Shown piece by piece: positions 41,817-51,383 of a stretch of DNA of 64,000 nt. This stretch comes from Streptomyces sp. MUM 178J (GTDB lineage: Bacteria > Actinomycetota > Actinomycetes > Streptomycetales > Streptomycetaceae). Both the position numbers and the translations under genes were made by a program. The notes below the pieces were generated by a model that was given only the letters and a program-made list of their open reading frames with translations, did not search any database and was not told the origin of the DNA. Each line of letters begins with the position of its first letter. The first letter of the stretch is position 1. The DNA lies in assembly GCF_022414575.1 (NCBI RefSeq), contig NZ_JADWYQ010000002.1, forward strand, positions 216,873 through 280,872, written 5' to 3'.

Positions 41817-43441
41817 CGGTCGGGGTCTCCGTCCACCGGCTCGTCTCCGTCCACCGGCTCGTCTCCGTCCGTCAGGTCGTCTCCGTCCGTCAGGTCGACG
41901 ATCTCGACGAGGTGGTCCGGGCCGCTGAAGACTCCGCCGGGCGTGCGGATCTCGGCGGCAGTGCCGTCGGTGAGAGCGGTGAGCCTGATCTCCATGGAGC
42001 CGTCGTTGCTGGTGGCCACGGTCTGCCTCATCCCGGGCCGCCAGGTGGCCAGCGCGTCTCCGAGCAGTTGGAGGAACAGCCCGAAGGAGGCCGGGTCGAG
42101 CTCGCCGAGGCCCGACAGGCGGGTGACGCCGTCGGTGACGAGCCGGGCCCGCGCGGCCGCGGTCTCCGCGGCCTGCTTGGCGGCCGTCTGGGCGAGAGCG
42201 CGCCGCCTCTCCTCCCGGTCCTCGACCTTGCGGGGCTTGCCGCGCCGCTCATAACTCCCGGTGCGGCGCAGCTGGGGGCTGATCCGCAGCGGCTCCGCCT
42301 CGGCCCAAGGGGTGGCAGCCGGTACGGGCCGCGCCGCACGGGCGGTGAGGGTGTCCGCGTCGACGGCGAGGTGCCGCGCCGGATAGAGACCGAAGGCGGC
42401 CCGCCACAGCCGGTGCCGGGCGTCGTCGTCGGGCGCCTCGGCGAACCAGCGGGCCAGGGTCCGGAAGTCCGCGGACCGGTCCGAGCGCCCCGACCGGCGC
42501 TCGTTCAGCGCCCGTACGACGGACAGGAGCTGCGGAATCGCACCGAGAGCCCGGCCTCGCAGCAGCCGGGCCTGCGACTCGCGCCCGTCCCTGCTGACGA
42601 ACCACGCGCCGAGCCCCGCCCAGCGCGCGGCCCACCGCTCGAACGCCTCGTCCTCGGCGCGTTCGGCCTCCTCAGGCGCGGCGTCGGCGGCCTCCCGGCC
42701 GGCGGCGGCCCTCAGCAGGGGCTCGACGCCTGAGCCCTCCTCCAGCTCCAGTATCAGCCGGGCGATGCGCCCGCCCAGCGTGATGAGGTCCTGGATGAAG
42801 CGCTCCAGGTACTGAATGAGCCGGTCCTTGTACGCGAGGAAGACCCGCTCCTCGACGTCGTGCAGGTCGATGGTCCGCTGGAGCGAGCCCATGAAGGCCC
42901 GTGCGTTGTCGGCGAGCGCCGCGAAGCGGCTGGCCAGCGCGTCGAGTGCCAGGTGCGCCTTGGCCGGGTCGGGCTCGTCCTCGGCGGCCAGGACGAGCAG
43001 GGCGCGCAACTGGGTGACGATGTCGTGCAGCGCGACGGCCTGCAGCGCGCCGCGACGGCCGAGCGCTTCGTCGTAGGCGGAGAGGGCCTCCTCGGCGGCC
43101 TCCCCCTCCCGTGTCAGCTGGTAGATGAACCGCTTCCGGTAGAAGTCCTCGACCGCGGTCACGCGGGCGGTGTCCGGGTCAGCCCGCAGATTGCCCCAGC
43201 CGACGAGCTTGTCCAGCGCGCCGACGACGGTCTCCAACTCGGCGGGGCGGATGTCCGCCGGCAGCGCGGCGTGCACGTCCTCGGGGCGCAGATGAACCGC
43301 GAACCGCTCTTTGGCCACCAGGAACACCCGCATCGCCCCGCGATAGAGCGGGGTGTTCCGCACGGTGAGGTGGGCGAAGGGGCCAAATCCCGCCGGCTCG
43401 GGATCCGGAACGGCCGAGGCGGTGGAAGCGGTGACGGTCAT
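41813..43441 (-). CDS. jetA: Wadjet subunit JetA (TIGR02677; DUF2397), kleisin-like
   Basis: A 542-residue protein of the DUF2397 family, the probable kleisin-like (MukF-like) subunit. The N-terminal winged-helix-like part includes TPLYRGAMRVFLVAKERFAV, followed by a helical middle and a conserved AFGLYPARHLAVD segment. The C-terminus ends in an acidic Thr-Asp-Gly-Asp tail encoded by four 18-bp tandem repeats (41829-41900). ATG 43441 follows GGGAGAATG. It is the first gene of the operon. Confidence 0.88.
   Translation of the reverse strand: MTVTASTASAVPDPEPAGFGPFAHLTVRNTPLYRGAMRVFLVAKERFAVHLRPEDVHAALPADIRPAELETVVGALDKLVGWGNLRADPDTARVTAVEDFYRKRFIYQLTREGEAAEEALSAYDEALGRRGALQAVALHDIVTQLRALLVLAAEDEPDPAKAHLALDALASRFAALADNARAFMGSLQRTIDLHDVEERVFLAYKDRLIQYLERFIQDLITLGGRIARLILELEEGSGVEPLLRAAAGREAADAAPEEAERAEDEAFERWAARWAGLGAWFVSRDGRESQARLLRGRALGAIPQLLSVVRALNERRSGRSDRSADFRTLARWFAEAPDDDARHRLWRAAFGLYPARHLAVDADTLTARAARPVPAATPWAEAEPLRISPQLRRTGSYERRGKPRKVEDREERRRALAQTAAKQAAETAAARARLVTDGVTRLSGLGELDPASFGLFLQLLGDALATWRPGMRQTVATSNDGSMEIRLTALTDGTAAEIRTPGGVFSGPDHLVEIVDLTDGDDLTDGDEPVDGDEPVDGDPDR
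41829..41900. repeat. Four 18-bp in-frame tandem repeats in jetA
   Basis: Units start at 41829, 41847, 41865 and 41883 and share CCGTCC....GGTCG/GGCTCG. They encode an acidic tail of DLTDGD and EPVDGD repeats at the JetA C-terminus. Confidence 0.9.
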
Positions 43442-43661
43442 CGCCAGACATTCTCCCTCAGAGGCTGCCCGTCACCGTCATGGGCCAGGGTAACTGGCTG
43501 ATTCAGCACTGATGGGTACTCGATTTGTTCCTGGTGTCCTTAGTAAGCACCTCGATAGAAGCGTTGAAATCCGACAACCGGTCGAGCACTCATACGGATG
43601 ATTCACGCCATGCTTCCACGCAATTCCGGGTGCGCTCGAAAACGGGGGTTACGATCACGGC

Positions 43662-44054
43662 GTGACGACTAACCGGTCTCGCCCTCGCGTTCCGCATTCC
43701 CGCCCCACGGCGGCCATGCGGCGCCTCGTCGGCCTGACCGTGCTCCTCCTGTTCGGCCTTCTGGCCGGCCACGGAGGAACCGAGGACGGCGCCGCCGAAC
43801 TCACCTCCAGCGCACCGATCATCGCGCCTGCCGACGTCATGGGCGCCCCCGGCGACCCGGAACCGCCGCACCCCTCGCACGAGTGCCACTCCGGGTCACC
43901 GGTGGGCACGCAGGCTCAGAACGGACCGCTCACGCCGCAGTGGTGCGACAGGCCCCAGGCAGACCATTCCGGTCGGCCCGCGCCCGCCCCAACGCCGCGG
44001 GCCCACGCCCTCGCCCCGGTGCCGCCGAGAACTGCCGCCATCCTGCAGGTCTAG
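43662..44054 (+). CDS. Small secreted or membrane His/Cys-containing protein
   Basis: A 130-residue protein that I cannot assign firmly. A basic leader (Arg/Pro-rich) precedes one hydrophobic span (MRRLVGLTVLLLFGLLAGHG). The remainder is extracytoplasmic, Pro-rich and contains HPSHECHSG plus a later Cys and His residues, which could bind copper or zinc. The layout resembles DUF6153-type proteins found in the same neighbourhood. GTG 43662 lacks a ribosome-binding site, but TACGAT 7 bp upstream fits a leaderless transcript; ATG 43716 is an alternative start. Confidence 0.65.
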   Translation: MTTNRSRPRVPHSRPTAAMRRLVGLTVLLLFGLLAGHGGTEDGAAELTSSAPIIAPADVMGAPGDPEPPHPSHECHSGSPVGTQAQNGPLTPQWCDRPQADHSGRPAPAPTPRAHALAPVPPRTAAILQV

Positions 44055-44203
44055 ATTCTCCCGCGCTCGCCCCGCCGCCGATGCGCAGCCGCACGGCCGA
44101 GGCGTGAGCGGCGCCCCGTCTCCCACCACCCCCCTGAGCTTTCGCGGAAGACCGTCCGCCCTGCCGCCGCAGGGCCGGCGCGGCGTGTCCGCGCGGAGAG
44201 ACC

Positions 44204-44605
44204 GTGTCACACCACCCCTTCGCACGCCCCTGCGCCGAACGCATCCATGGGGCAGCGCGGTTAACTGTCGTCGTTGTCGGCGCCCTCCTCCTGTCGGCCG
44301 TCTTCTGCTTCGCCCATCTGAGCGAGAGCGCGCCGCACCCGACCGCTGGAACCCCCGCTGCCGCAGCGTCCGCCCTGGACTCGGGCCACCACCATGACGA
44401 CGGCGTCGACTGCGCGCCCACCGGCCTCGCGACGCGGGCGCAGCCCGCACCTGCCGTCGACCCGCAAGTCCTCTGCGCAGCACTGCCCATGGCTTCCACG
44501 GCGTCGGCTCCGCACGCGCGGTCCATGGCATCGACCGGCAACACGGCGCCCAGAGCCTGCTCCGGCCGAGCGACGCAGATACGCGTGTGCCGGTGGCGCA
44601 TCTAG
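44204..44605 (+). CDS. Small secreted or membrane His-rich protein
   Basis: A 133-residue hypothetical protein with one N-terminal hydrophobic span (about residues 18-38) and an extracytoplasmic domain containing GHHHDDGVDC and further Cys residues. It resembles the preceding gene in layout and may be a paralogue or metal-binding accessory. GTG 44204 follows GGAGAGACC. It lies 81 bp upstream of the PLP enzyme gene on the same strand. Confidence 0.62.
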   Translation: MSHHPFARPCAERIHGAARLTVVVVGALLLSAVFCFAHLSESAPHPTAGTPAAAASALDSGHHHDDGVDCAPTGLATRAQPAPAVDPQVLCAALPMASTASAPHARSMASTGNTAPRACSGRATQIRVCRWRI

Positions 44606-44686
44606 GCCGTTCCCTGCCGCGGCCGTCCTCACCCGGCTCGCGGACGAACTGTCCCTGATGCGCACCATCGACCCGAGAGCGAAACC

Positions 44687-45838
44687 ATGCACTCTTCGAC
44701 AACCGACGTCACCCCTCCCACCCGTTCCGCCCTGTCCGGGCTGGTGGGCAACACCCCTCTGCTGCATGTGACGGAGCCGCTCGCCCCGGCGGGCCGCGGC
44801 TTCTGGGCCAAGCTGGAGGGCTTCAACCCCGGCGGGATCAAGGACCGTCCCGGTCTCCACATGGTCGAACGGGCCCGTGCCCGCGGCTACCTGCGCCCCG
44901 GCGCACGCATCATCGAGTCCACCAGCGGCACGCTGGGGCTCGGGCTCGCCCTGGCCGGCATGGTCTACGGCCACCCCGTCACCCTCGTCACCGACCCGGG
45001 CCTGGAGCTGTCCATGACGCGGCTGCTGACCGCGTACGGAGCACAGGTCAAGGTGGTCGCCGAGCCGCACCCCGCCGGCGGCTGGCAGCAGGCCCGCCGG
45101 GACCGCGTCGCCCAACTCCTCCAGCAGCACCCCGACTCCTGGTGCCCGGACCAGTACAGCAACCCGGACAACACCACCGCGTACACGCCGCTCGCCCTCG
45201 AACTCGCCACCGAGCTCGGGCACGTCGACGTCCTGGTGTGCAGCGTCGGGACCGGCGGGCACTCGGCCGGCGTGTCCCGCGTGCTCCGCCAGCTCTACCC
45301 GGACCTGACCCTCGTCGGGGTCGACACGATCGGCTCGACCATTTTCGGCCAGCCCGCCAGGCCCCGGCTGATGCGCGGGCTTGGATCGAGCATCTACCCC
45401 CGCAACGTCGCGTACGACCAGTTCAGCGAGGTGCACTGGGTGGCGCCTGGCGAGGCGGTGTGGACCTGCCGCCGGCTCGCCGCCTCCCATTACGCCACCG
45501 GCGGCTGGAGCGTCGGCGCCGTCGCCCTGGTAGCCGGCTGGCTCGCCCGCTCGCTCCCCAAGGGGACCCGGATCGCCGCGATCTTCCCGGACGGACCGCA
45601 GCGCTACCTCGGCACCGTGTACGACGACGACTACTGCGCCGCCCACGGCCTGCTCACGGGCCCTCCCGCCGCCGAACCGGACGTAATCGGCCGACTGGAC
45701 GAAAAGGAGGTCACCCGCTGGACCCGTTGCACCACCGTGGTCGACCCCCTCAGGCTCGACGACGAGGACACAACGACCCACGACGCCGGGTCCGGGGGCG
45801 CCGGGGTCCGGGACGCCGCCGAGGAGCGGGCCCGATGA
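44687..45838 (+). CDS. PLP-dependent cysteine synthase-like enzyme
   Basis: A 383-residue fold-type II PLP enzyme. The cofactor lysine is in [11 protein letters not shown], the substrate loop is [14 protein letters not shown] (variant of the TSGNTG loop) and the phosphate-binding loop is GTGGHSAG. The variant asparagine loop and an extended C-terminus (about 60 acidic residues) separate it from housekeeping cysteine synthase and recall SbnA-type enzymes that make metallophore precursors. It is translationally coupled (ATGA) to an MFS exporter gene. The actual product is unknown. Confidence 0.85.
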   Translation: MHSSTTDVTPPTRSALSGLVGNTPLLHVTEPLAPAGRGFWAKLEGFNPGGIKDRPGLHMVERARARGYLRPGARIIESTSGTLGLGLALAGMVYGHPVTLVTDPGLELSMTRLLTAYGAQVKVVAEPHPAGGWQQARRDRVAQLLQQHPDSWCPDQYSNPDNTTAYTPLALELATELGHVDVLVCSVGTGGHSAGVSRVLRQLYPDLTLVGVDTIGSTIFGQPARPRLMRGLGSSIYPRNVAYDQFSEVHWVAPGEAVWTCRRLAASHYATGGWSVGAVALVAGWLARSLPKGTRIAAIFPDGPQRYLGTVYDDDYCAAHGLLTGPPAAEPDVIGRLDEKEVTRWTRCTTVVDPLRLDDEDTTTHDAGSGGAGVRDAAEERAR

Positions 45839-47130
45839 AGAGCACCGTGTCCCAGTTCCGCTCGTACCCCCGCAGCGTGCAGTTGCTGATGGTCAATCAG
45901 TTCACCATCAACCTCGGCTTCTACATGCTGATGCCCTATCTCGCGACCTACCTCGCCGGGCCCCTCGGGCTCGCCGGCTGGCTGGTCGGCCTCATCCTCG
46001 GCGCGCGGAACTTCAGCCAGCAGGGCATGTTCCTCGTCGGCGGCACCCTCGCCGACCGGCTCGGCTACAAGCCGATGATCATCGCCGGGCTCGTCCTGCG
46101 CACCGTCGGTTTCGCCACCCTGGGCCTGGTGGACTCCGTGCCGGCGCTGATCGCAGCCTCCGCGGCGACGGGTCTGGCCGGCGCGCTGTTCAACCCGGCC
46201 AGCCGCGCGTACCTCGCCGTCGACGCGGGCGAACGCCGGGTGGAGGCGTTCGCCCTGTTCAACGTCTTCTACCAGGCGGGCATCCTGCTCGGGCCGCTGG
46301 TCGGCATGGTGCTGACCGGCGTCGACTTCCGCGTCACATGCCTCGCCGCGGCGGGAATCTTCGCCGTCCTGAGCATCGTCCAGGTTCGCGCCCTGCCCGC
46401 GCGCCGGGCCGCGGAAGCGAAGGGACAGACCGGCGAGGGTGTGCTGGCCCAGTGGCGGAGCATCCTCGCCAACCGTCCGTTCCTCCTCTTCTCCATGGCC
46501 ATGATCGGCTCGTACGTCCTGTCCTTCCAGGTCTATCTGGCACTGCCTCTTCAGGTGCGGCGGCTCGGAGGGGAGGGCACGTTCGGCACGGCGGCCGTGG
46601 CCGTCCTGTTCGCCGTCTCCGGGCTGAGCACCATCCTCTTCCAGACGAGGGTGACCGGCTGGTGCAAGGCCCGGATGGAACCGGGCCGGGCTCTCACCTG
46701 GGGTCTGCTCGCGATGGGGGTGGCGTTCGTTCCCCTGCTCGCCGCCACGGCCGTTCCCGTACCGGCCGGGGGTGCCGGGCTGTGGCTGCTCGCCGCAGTG
46801 CCATCGGCGCTGTCCGCGCTGCTCCTGGCACTCGGCACGATGGCCGCCTACCCCTTCGAGATGGACACCATCGTCCGACTTTCCGGCAACCGCCTCGTCG
46901 CGACGCACTACGGCCTCTACAACACCGTCTGCGGCATCGGGATCACGCTCGGAAACCTGCTGACCGGGGTGGCGCTCGACGCGGCCCGTGGGGCCGGGAT
47001 GTCCGCTCTGCCGTGGCTGGCGCTCACCGCGCTCGGCCTGGCCTGCACCGCTGCCCTGTACGGGCTGCACCGGTCGGGGCGCCTCGACACGCCCCCGGCC
47101 CAGGCCCGCCCGGAGCCGGTGACCGTCTGA
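45835..47130 (+). CDS. MFS transporter (MdtH-like)
   Basis: A 431-residue major facilitator with 12 predicted spans. The loop 2-3 motif reads [12 protein letters not shown] (motif A), and [17 protein letters not shown] follows the fourth span, as in MdtH-like drug or small-molecule exporters. ATG 45835 overlaps the PLP enzyme stop. The pairing suggests export of the PLP enzyme's product or of a derived metallophore; this is inference. It is followed by a strong hairpin. Confidence 0.9.
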   Translation: MKSTVSQFRSYPRSVQLLMVNQFTINLGFYMLMPYLATYLAGPLGLAGWLVGLILGARNFSQQGMFLVGGTLADRLGYKPMIIAGLVLRTVGFATLGLVDSVPALIAASAATGLAGALFNPASRAYLAVDAGERRVEAFALFNVFYQAGILLGPLVGMVLTGVDFRVTCLAAAGIFAVLSIVQVRALPARRAAEAKGQTGEGVLAQWRSILANRPFLLFSMAMIGSYVLSFQVYLALPLQVRRLGGEGTFGTAAVAVLFAVSGLSTILFQTRVTGWCKARMEPGRALTWGLLAMGVAFVPLLAATAVPVPAGGAGLWLLAAVPSALSALLLALGTMAAYPFEMDTIVRLSGNRLVATHYGLYNTVCGIGITLGNLLTGVALDAARGAGMSALPWLALTALGLACTAALYGLHRSGRLDTPPAQARPEPVTV

Positions 47131-47523
47131 CCCGCCGTCCGACCCGACGGGAGAGACTGCGGCCCCGCGGCTCGGCAGGTGGCCGCAGATGACGCTCCCC
47201 GCCCGCGTTGCTCGGGCTGATCGCCCCACGCGGGCGGGGACCGTACGTACCGTATGCAGCGGGCGCCGTATACACGGGGTGCACGACGCAGGGGGCACGG
47301 CACAGGGGCGGTCGCCGTGTTCGCTTCCCGGCGCGAGCGGGCGTGACGGCAGGAGTTCGCGAGCCTCTTCCAGCACGTTCGGGTGAGTGTCGCTGGCGAT
47401 CGGCGTAGCGGACGGCGCCGGCCCACTCCGTCCCGGAGAGGCTGGCTCCGGGCAACGGCAGGCCGACCGACGGCGGTCGGCGCCCTTGTCCGGCAGTCCG
47501 CCTGACCACCCCGGGAGCACTCC
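47131..47523. other. Intergenic region, 393 bp
   Basis: Apart from the terminator at 47197-47239, the region has no gene. It should contain the promoter of the cupredoxin gene. GCCGAC-type short inverted repeats occur around 47465-47485. Confidence 0.55.
47197..47239. terminator. Hairpin terminator after MFS gene
   Basis: Perfect 11-base GC arms, CCCCGCCCGCG (47197-47207) and CGCGGGCGGGG (47229-47239), with a 21-base loop, 66 bp after the MFS stop. Confidence 0.75.
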
Positions 47524-47964
47524 ATGCCCGCACTCCGCCGCTCACACCGTGCAGGCGCCGCCGCGATCGGCTGTCTGTTTCTCGTCCTGCTCGTCACGGG
47601 CTGCGGAGACGGCGGCGGGGGTGAGGAGAGCGACCCCACTGCCGAGACAACCGCCGCAACCACTGCCGCGACCAGCACTCCACCGACGACCGCCACCGCC
47701 ACCGCCGACGCGGAGGAGCGGATCACCATCCGCGACTTCGCGTTCACGCCTCCGACTCTGACGGTCAGCCCCGGCGCCACCGTCACAGTGGTGAACCAGG
47801 ACTCGGCTTCGCACACGGTGACGGCCACCGACGGCGAGTCATTCGACACCGGCGAGATCGCCGGTGGGCGCTCGGCCACGTTCACCGCCCCCGACACGCC
47901 CGGCACATACCCCTTCTTCTGCTCGATCCACCCGCGCATGACGGGCACGCTGACCGTCGCGTAA
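47524..47964 (+). CDS. Cupredoxin-domain lipoprotein
   Basis: A 146-residue blue-copper-type protein. The signal peptide ends in lipobox LVTGC, followed by a Thr/Ala linker (about residues 38-65) and a plastocyanin-like domain. Type 1 copper ligands are visible: His in ASHTV, then Cys, His and Met in FFCSIHPRM. It is anchored on the outer membrane face and could shuttle copper or electrons. It is convergent with the multicopper oxidase gene, a natural partner. Confidence 0.9.
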   Translation: MPALRRSHRAGAAAIGCLFLVLLVTGCGDGGGGEESDPTAETTAATTAATSTPPTTATATADAEERITIRDFAFTPPTLTVSPGATVTVVNQDSASHTVTATDGESFDTGEIAGGRSATFTAPDTPGTYPFFCSIHPRMTGTLTVA

Positions 47965-48062
47965 GGCGCGGTCCCCGTCCTGCGCCGGAGGGCGGAACCC
48001 GCGACCAGGAGGTGCGCGACGGGAAGCCCTGAACCGAACCGCCCCTCGATCCGCCCCTCCGC

Positions 48063-49673
48063 CTACTTCCGGTAGCCGAGAACGGTCATCATCCCGGACT
48101 CGGCGTGGTAGACGTTGTGGCAGTGGATCATCCACAGCCCGGGGTTGGCGGCGTCGAAGTCGACGTCGAGCCGCTTGCCCGGCAGCACGATCGAGGTGTC
48201 CTTGCGGGCGCCGCCGCCGGCGAGTGCGAAGGTGTGGCCGTGCAGATGCATGGGGTGCCACATGGTCGTGGTGTTCACAAAGGACAGGCGGACCCTCTCG
48301 CCCGAGCGGACCGGGTAACGCTGGGCGGGGTCGTACGTCTTGCCGTTGACGGCCCAGTCGTAGTTCATCATCGAGCCGGTCAGCTTGAGCTCGATCGTGG
48401 TGTCCGGCTTGCGCGATGCGAGCCGCACCGATTCCGCGGCCTTCAGCTGACCGGCCTGGGCGACCTTGCCGGACAGTTCCTTCGGGCGTACGGCGGCGCT
48501 CGGCGCGGCACCGCCGCCGGTACGCAGTACGGCGAGGGCGGTGCGGTTCTTGCCCTCGGCCAGCGCGGTCAGCGGGAAGGTTCCGTTCCCGACGGTGACC
48601 AGGGCGTCGAAGCGCTCGCCCATGCCGAGCAGCAGTGCATCCGCCCGCGTGTGCTCGACGGGGAAGCCGTCGGTGTGGGTGACGGTCAGCCTGTGGCCGC
48701 CGAGGGCGACACGGAACGCGGTGTCGCCGCCGGCGTTGATGATCCGCAGCCGGATCCGGTCACCGGGCTTCGCGGTGAAGGTCTGGGGGTTCTCGGGCGT
48801 ACGGCCGTTGATCAGGTAGTACGGGTACGCGACGTCTCCGGCGTCACCGCCCAGCAGGTCGCTGGTCGCGCCCATGAGCATCCTGGACGGTCCGGAAGGC
48901 GTGGGCGCCGGGGACGTGGCCGCGCTCATGGACATGTTCGACATGTCGTGGCCCTCCATGCTCCCGGATTCGCCCATGTCCATGTCGCCGTGGTCCATGC
49001 CTCCCATGCCCTTGCGGAGTTCGGCGAGCACTGCCTCGGGGGTGGAGCCGTCGACGCCGTCGAGCCAGTCGTCGAGGACGATCACCCATTCCCTGTCGTA
49101 CGTCAGGGGCTCCTTGGGGTCCTCGACGATGAGCGGGGCGTACAGGCCGCGGTCCAGTTGGGTGCCGGAGTGCGGGTGGAACCAGTAGGTGCCGGGGTGG
49201 GAGACGGCGAACCGGTAGTCGAAGGAGCCGCCCGCCCTGATGTCGCGCTGTGTGAGCCCGGGCACGCCGTCCATGTCGTTGCGCAGCGCGAGCCCGTGCC
49301 AGTGGACCGTGGTGGCCACGGGAAGGTTGTTGGCGAGGGTGAGCGCGAGGGTGTCGCCGGCGGTGACCCGCACCTCCCTGCCGGGAAGTTCGCCTCCGTA
49401 CGCCCAGGAGCGGACCGTACGCCCGCCGCCGAGGTCGAGCGGGGTCTCGGCGGCTGTGAGCTTCACCTTGCGCTCGGACCCGGGCCTGCGCAGTGCTTCG
49501 GTCGCGCCGATCTCCTTGCTGTCGGGGGTGATGTAGTCGGCGGCCGGCGCCATGCCGTCTCCGCGGGAGGAGTGTCCGGCGCCGCCGCCCGAGCAGGCGG
49601 CGAGCAGACCGGTGCCGGCGGCGGCAAGCCCGGCGCCGAGGACGGTACGGCGAGGGAGTCGGGGTCGGAACAT
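48063..49673 (-). CDS. Multicopper oxidase, Tat-exported lipoprotein
   Basis: A 536-residue three-domain laccase-type enzyme. The N-terminus has a twin-arginine motif (PRRTVLGAG) and lipobox LLAAC. All copper motifs are present: HWHG, HPHSG, HPMHLHGH and HCHNVYHAESGM (type 1 site with Met ligand). A Met/His/Asp-rich insert (about residues 225-260, e.g. GGMDHGDMDMG and MSNMSMS) resembles the copper-sensing inserts of CueO/PcoA oxidases. It likely oxidises Cu(I) or phenols. ATG 49673 is used; AAGAGG lies upstream. Confidence 0.94.
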   Translation of the reverse strand: MFRPRLPRRTVLGAGLAAAGTGLLAACSGGGAGHSSRGDGMAPAADYITPDSKEIGATEALRRPGSERKVKLTAAETPLDLGGGRTVRSWAYGGELPGREVRVTAGDTLALTLANNLPVATTVHWHGLALRNDMDGVPGLTQRDIRAGGSFDYRFAVSHPGTYWFHPHSGTQLDRGLYAPLIVEDPKEPLTYDREWVIVLDDWLDGVDGSTPEAVLAELRKGMGGMDHGDMDMGESGSMEGHDMSNMSMSAATSPAPTPSGPSRMLMGATSDLLGGDAGDVAYPYYLINGRTPENPQTFTAKPGDRIRLRIINAGGDTAFRVALGGHRLTVTHTDGFPVEHTRADALLLGMGERFDALVTVGNGTFPLTALAEGKNRTALAVLRTGGGAAPSAAVRPKELSGKVAQAGQLKAAESVRLASRKPDTTIELKLTGSMMNYDWAVNGKTYDPAQRYPVRSGERVRLSFVNTTTMWHPMHLHGHTFALAGGGARKDTSIVLPGKRLDVDFDAANPGLWMIHCHNVYHAESGMMTVLGYRK

Positions 49674-49748
49674 GACGAAGAACCTCTTGACGTGATCGTT
49701 GTATGCAGAAGGGCCGGTACCGCTCACGGCGAGGAGCGGCCGATCCGC

Positions 49749-50174
49749 CTATATGCGCAACAACGACAGACGTGTCAGGAGGGACCCGGGCGGGCCGGGC
49801 GGCGGGATCGCACGGAGCGCGTGAGCCAGTCGTCCGATCGCCGGCAGCACATCGCCGACGGGCATCCGCCTGAGGGCGCCACGGGCCAGAAGCAGGACCC
49901 CGACGCCCACGGCCAGCACGGCGAGGCACACGGCTGCGGCTCCCACGCCGTGTGCGGGTGTGGGGTGGGTCGCATGGTGGCTCTCGGCGACCGCCACCTG
50001 CGCCGTCGACGCGGCGGGTGCGTGGGACGCTGCCGACGCGTGCCCGCCGGCCGGGCTCGGGGCCGTGTGTTCGCCGGGGTGAGCGAGGGCGTGCATCAGC
50101 ACGATGCCGAAGAGCAGCGCGACGGCGAGCACACACCGGCTCAGCCAAGTCGCGGTCTTCTGACGCCGTGCCAC
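49749..50174 (-). CDS. DUF6153 family protein
   Basis: A 141-residue membrane protein with an N-terminal span (VLAVALLFGIVLMHALAH) and a second span near the C-terminus (AAAVCLAVLAVGVGVLLLA). Between them lies a His-rich outer loop with GEH, GGH, SHH and HATHPTPAH. The LSLLRI ending is typical of DUF6153. GTG 50174 follows GGAGACC. It lies 75 bp upstream of, and probably in an operon with, the multicopper oxidase. Metal binding is inferred from the His residues. Confidence 0.78.
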   Translation of the reverse strand: MARRQKTATWLSRCVLAVALLFGIVLMHALAHPGEHTAPSPAGGHASAASHAPAASTAQVAVAESHHATHPTPAHGVGAAAVCLAVLAVGVGVLLLARGALRRMPVGDVLPAIGRLAHALRAIPPPGPPGSLLTRLSLLRI

Positions 50175-50544
50175 TTCGGTCTCCGTTCTGCGTCGCCCCG
50201 TCACCCCGTGTCGCGGGCCGGACGCGTCCCATCGTACGGGGAGGGGGTATGGCACGCCCGCCTCCCCCCGGACCCGCCGTGCGCCCCGGGCAAGTGCGTA
50301 CGGCGATACGGGCGCAGTTCACCGTGCCCCAGCCGACGGCCGTAAGCCGGGTGTTCTGCCCGCGCGTGAGCAGCGCGGCCCAGCAGAGGCTCAAGCGGAG
50401 TTCTGCTTCCCCTGCGGGCTCCGGCACGCACCTTTCGGGCGGCGGCGCGCAGGCCGGGGTTGTCCGCGTCGGCGCGGCGGGCTCGGCGGGCTCGGCGGGC
50501 GCGATGGGCGCGATGGGCTCGACGCCGGCATGCCGATGCGATGA

Positions 50545-51285
50545 CTAGCGGGCAGCGGGAACGAGGTGGGCGAAGACGACGAGGTTCTCCGTGTAGTCCT
50601 TCGCTTTGCGGTCATATGCGCCTGCGCATGTGATGAGTCGCACAAGGGCGTCGGGGGTGTCGTCGTACACGCGCTTGTCAGGGAAGTCGTCCTTCCGGAA
50701 GCTTTCCACGGCGTCGACGAGGAAGACGGCTGTGGTGCCGTCAGCGCGCCTGACCTCGAAGCGGTCTCCGCGCTTGAGTTCGCGGAGCCTGGCAAAGACG
50801 GCCGGGGCGGTGGCGGTGTCGAGGTGGCCCGCGATGAGTGCGGTCCCCCGCTCACCGGGTGAGATGCCAGAGGCATGCCAGCCGACGAGGTTCGTGTCAT
50901 CTGCGGGGGGCGGGTCCAGGGCGCCGGAAGAGCCGATCTTCAAGCCGGTGAACGGCGCGTCCACTCCGATCTTGGGAATCTTCAATCGCGTAGGAGCCGA
51001 CCTCGGCATCGCCGGGCTGGACGGTGGAGCTGCGCTCGGCGAGGCCTCGTGCGATGAGCCCGGGGAGGACGACGGGGCGGGCTCCGGTGCGGCCGCCCGA
51101 GCGTGCCCTGCCGCGGAAGGAGCCCCGGGCTTGGCCGGGGCGGTCGCGTCCTGCGCAAGCAGGCCCGGACCGAAGACGAGCAGAGGCACAGCCAGTACCA
51201 GCGTCCAGAGCACAGCGGGGACAGCCCAGCGCGTGATACGCCGGGGCTCTTCCACACCAGCGGGGTCTGGTCGGGTCGTCACCAA
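50545..51285 (-). CDS. Class F sortase
   Basis: A 246-residue membrane-anchored transpeptidase. One N-terminal span (about residues 20-45) is followed by a Ser/Pro/Ala linker (about 48-98) and the sortase domain beginning TRLKIPKIGVDAPF. The catalytic His is in IAGHLDT and the Cys in LITCAGAYD. GTG 51285 is preceded by AAAGGTG. The gene lies 98 bp downstream of a tandem-repeat surface protein whose C-terminus looks like a sorting signal, so the two probably form an enzyme-substrate pair. Confidence 0.92.
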   Translation of the reverse strand: MVTTRPDPAGVEEPRRITRWAVPAVLWTLVLAVPLLVFGPGLLAQDATAPAKPGAPSAAGHARAAAPEPAPSSSPGSSHEASPSAAPPSSPAMPRSAPTRLKIPKIGVDAPFTGLKIGSSGALDPPPADDTNLVGWHASGISPGERGTALIAGHLDTATAPAVFARLRELKRGDRFEVRRADGTTAVFLVDAVESFRKDDFPDKRVYDDTPDALVRLITCAGAYDRKAKDYTENLVVFAHLVPAAR

Positions 51286-51383
51286 GGCACCTTTCGAGTT
51301 CGGGCGGCAATCGGGAGGTGGGAGAGAGACACCGGACGCAGAGACCGCCTACTGGGAAGCAGCCTCTGCGTCCGGTTGCGCAA

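Noticed and set aside
50230..50258. G-rich stretch GGGGAGGGGGTATGG considered as a CsoR operator
   Set aside because: It lacks an inverted partner (the arms are direct rather than inverted), so support is too weak.
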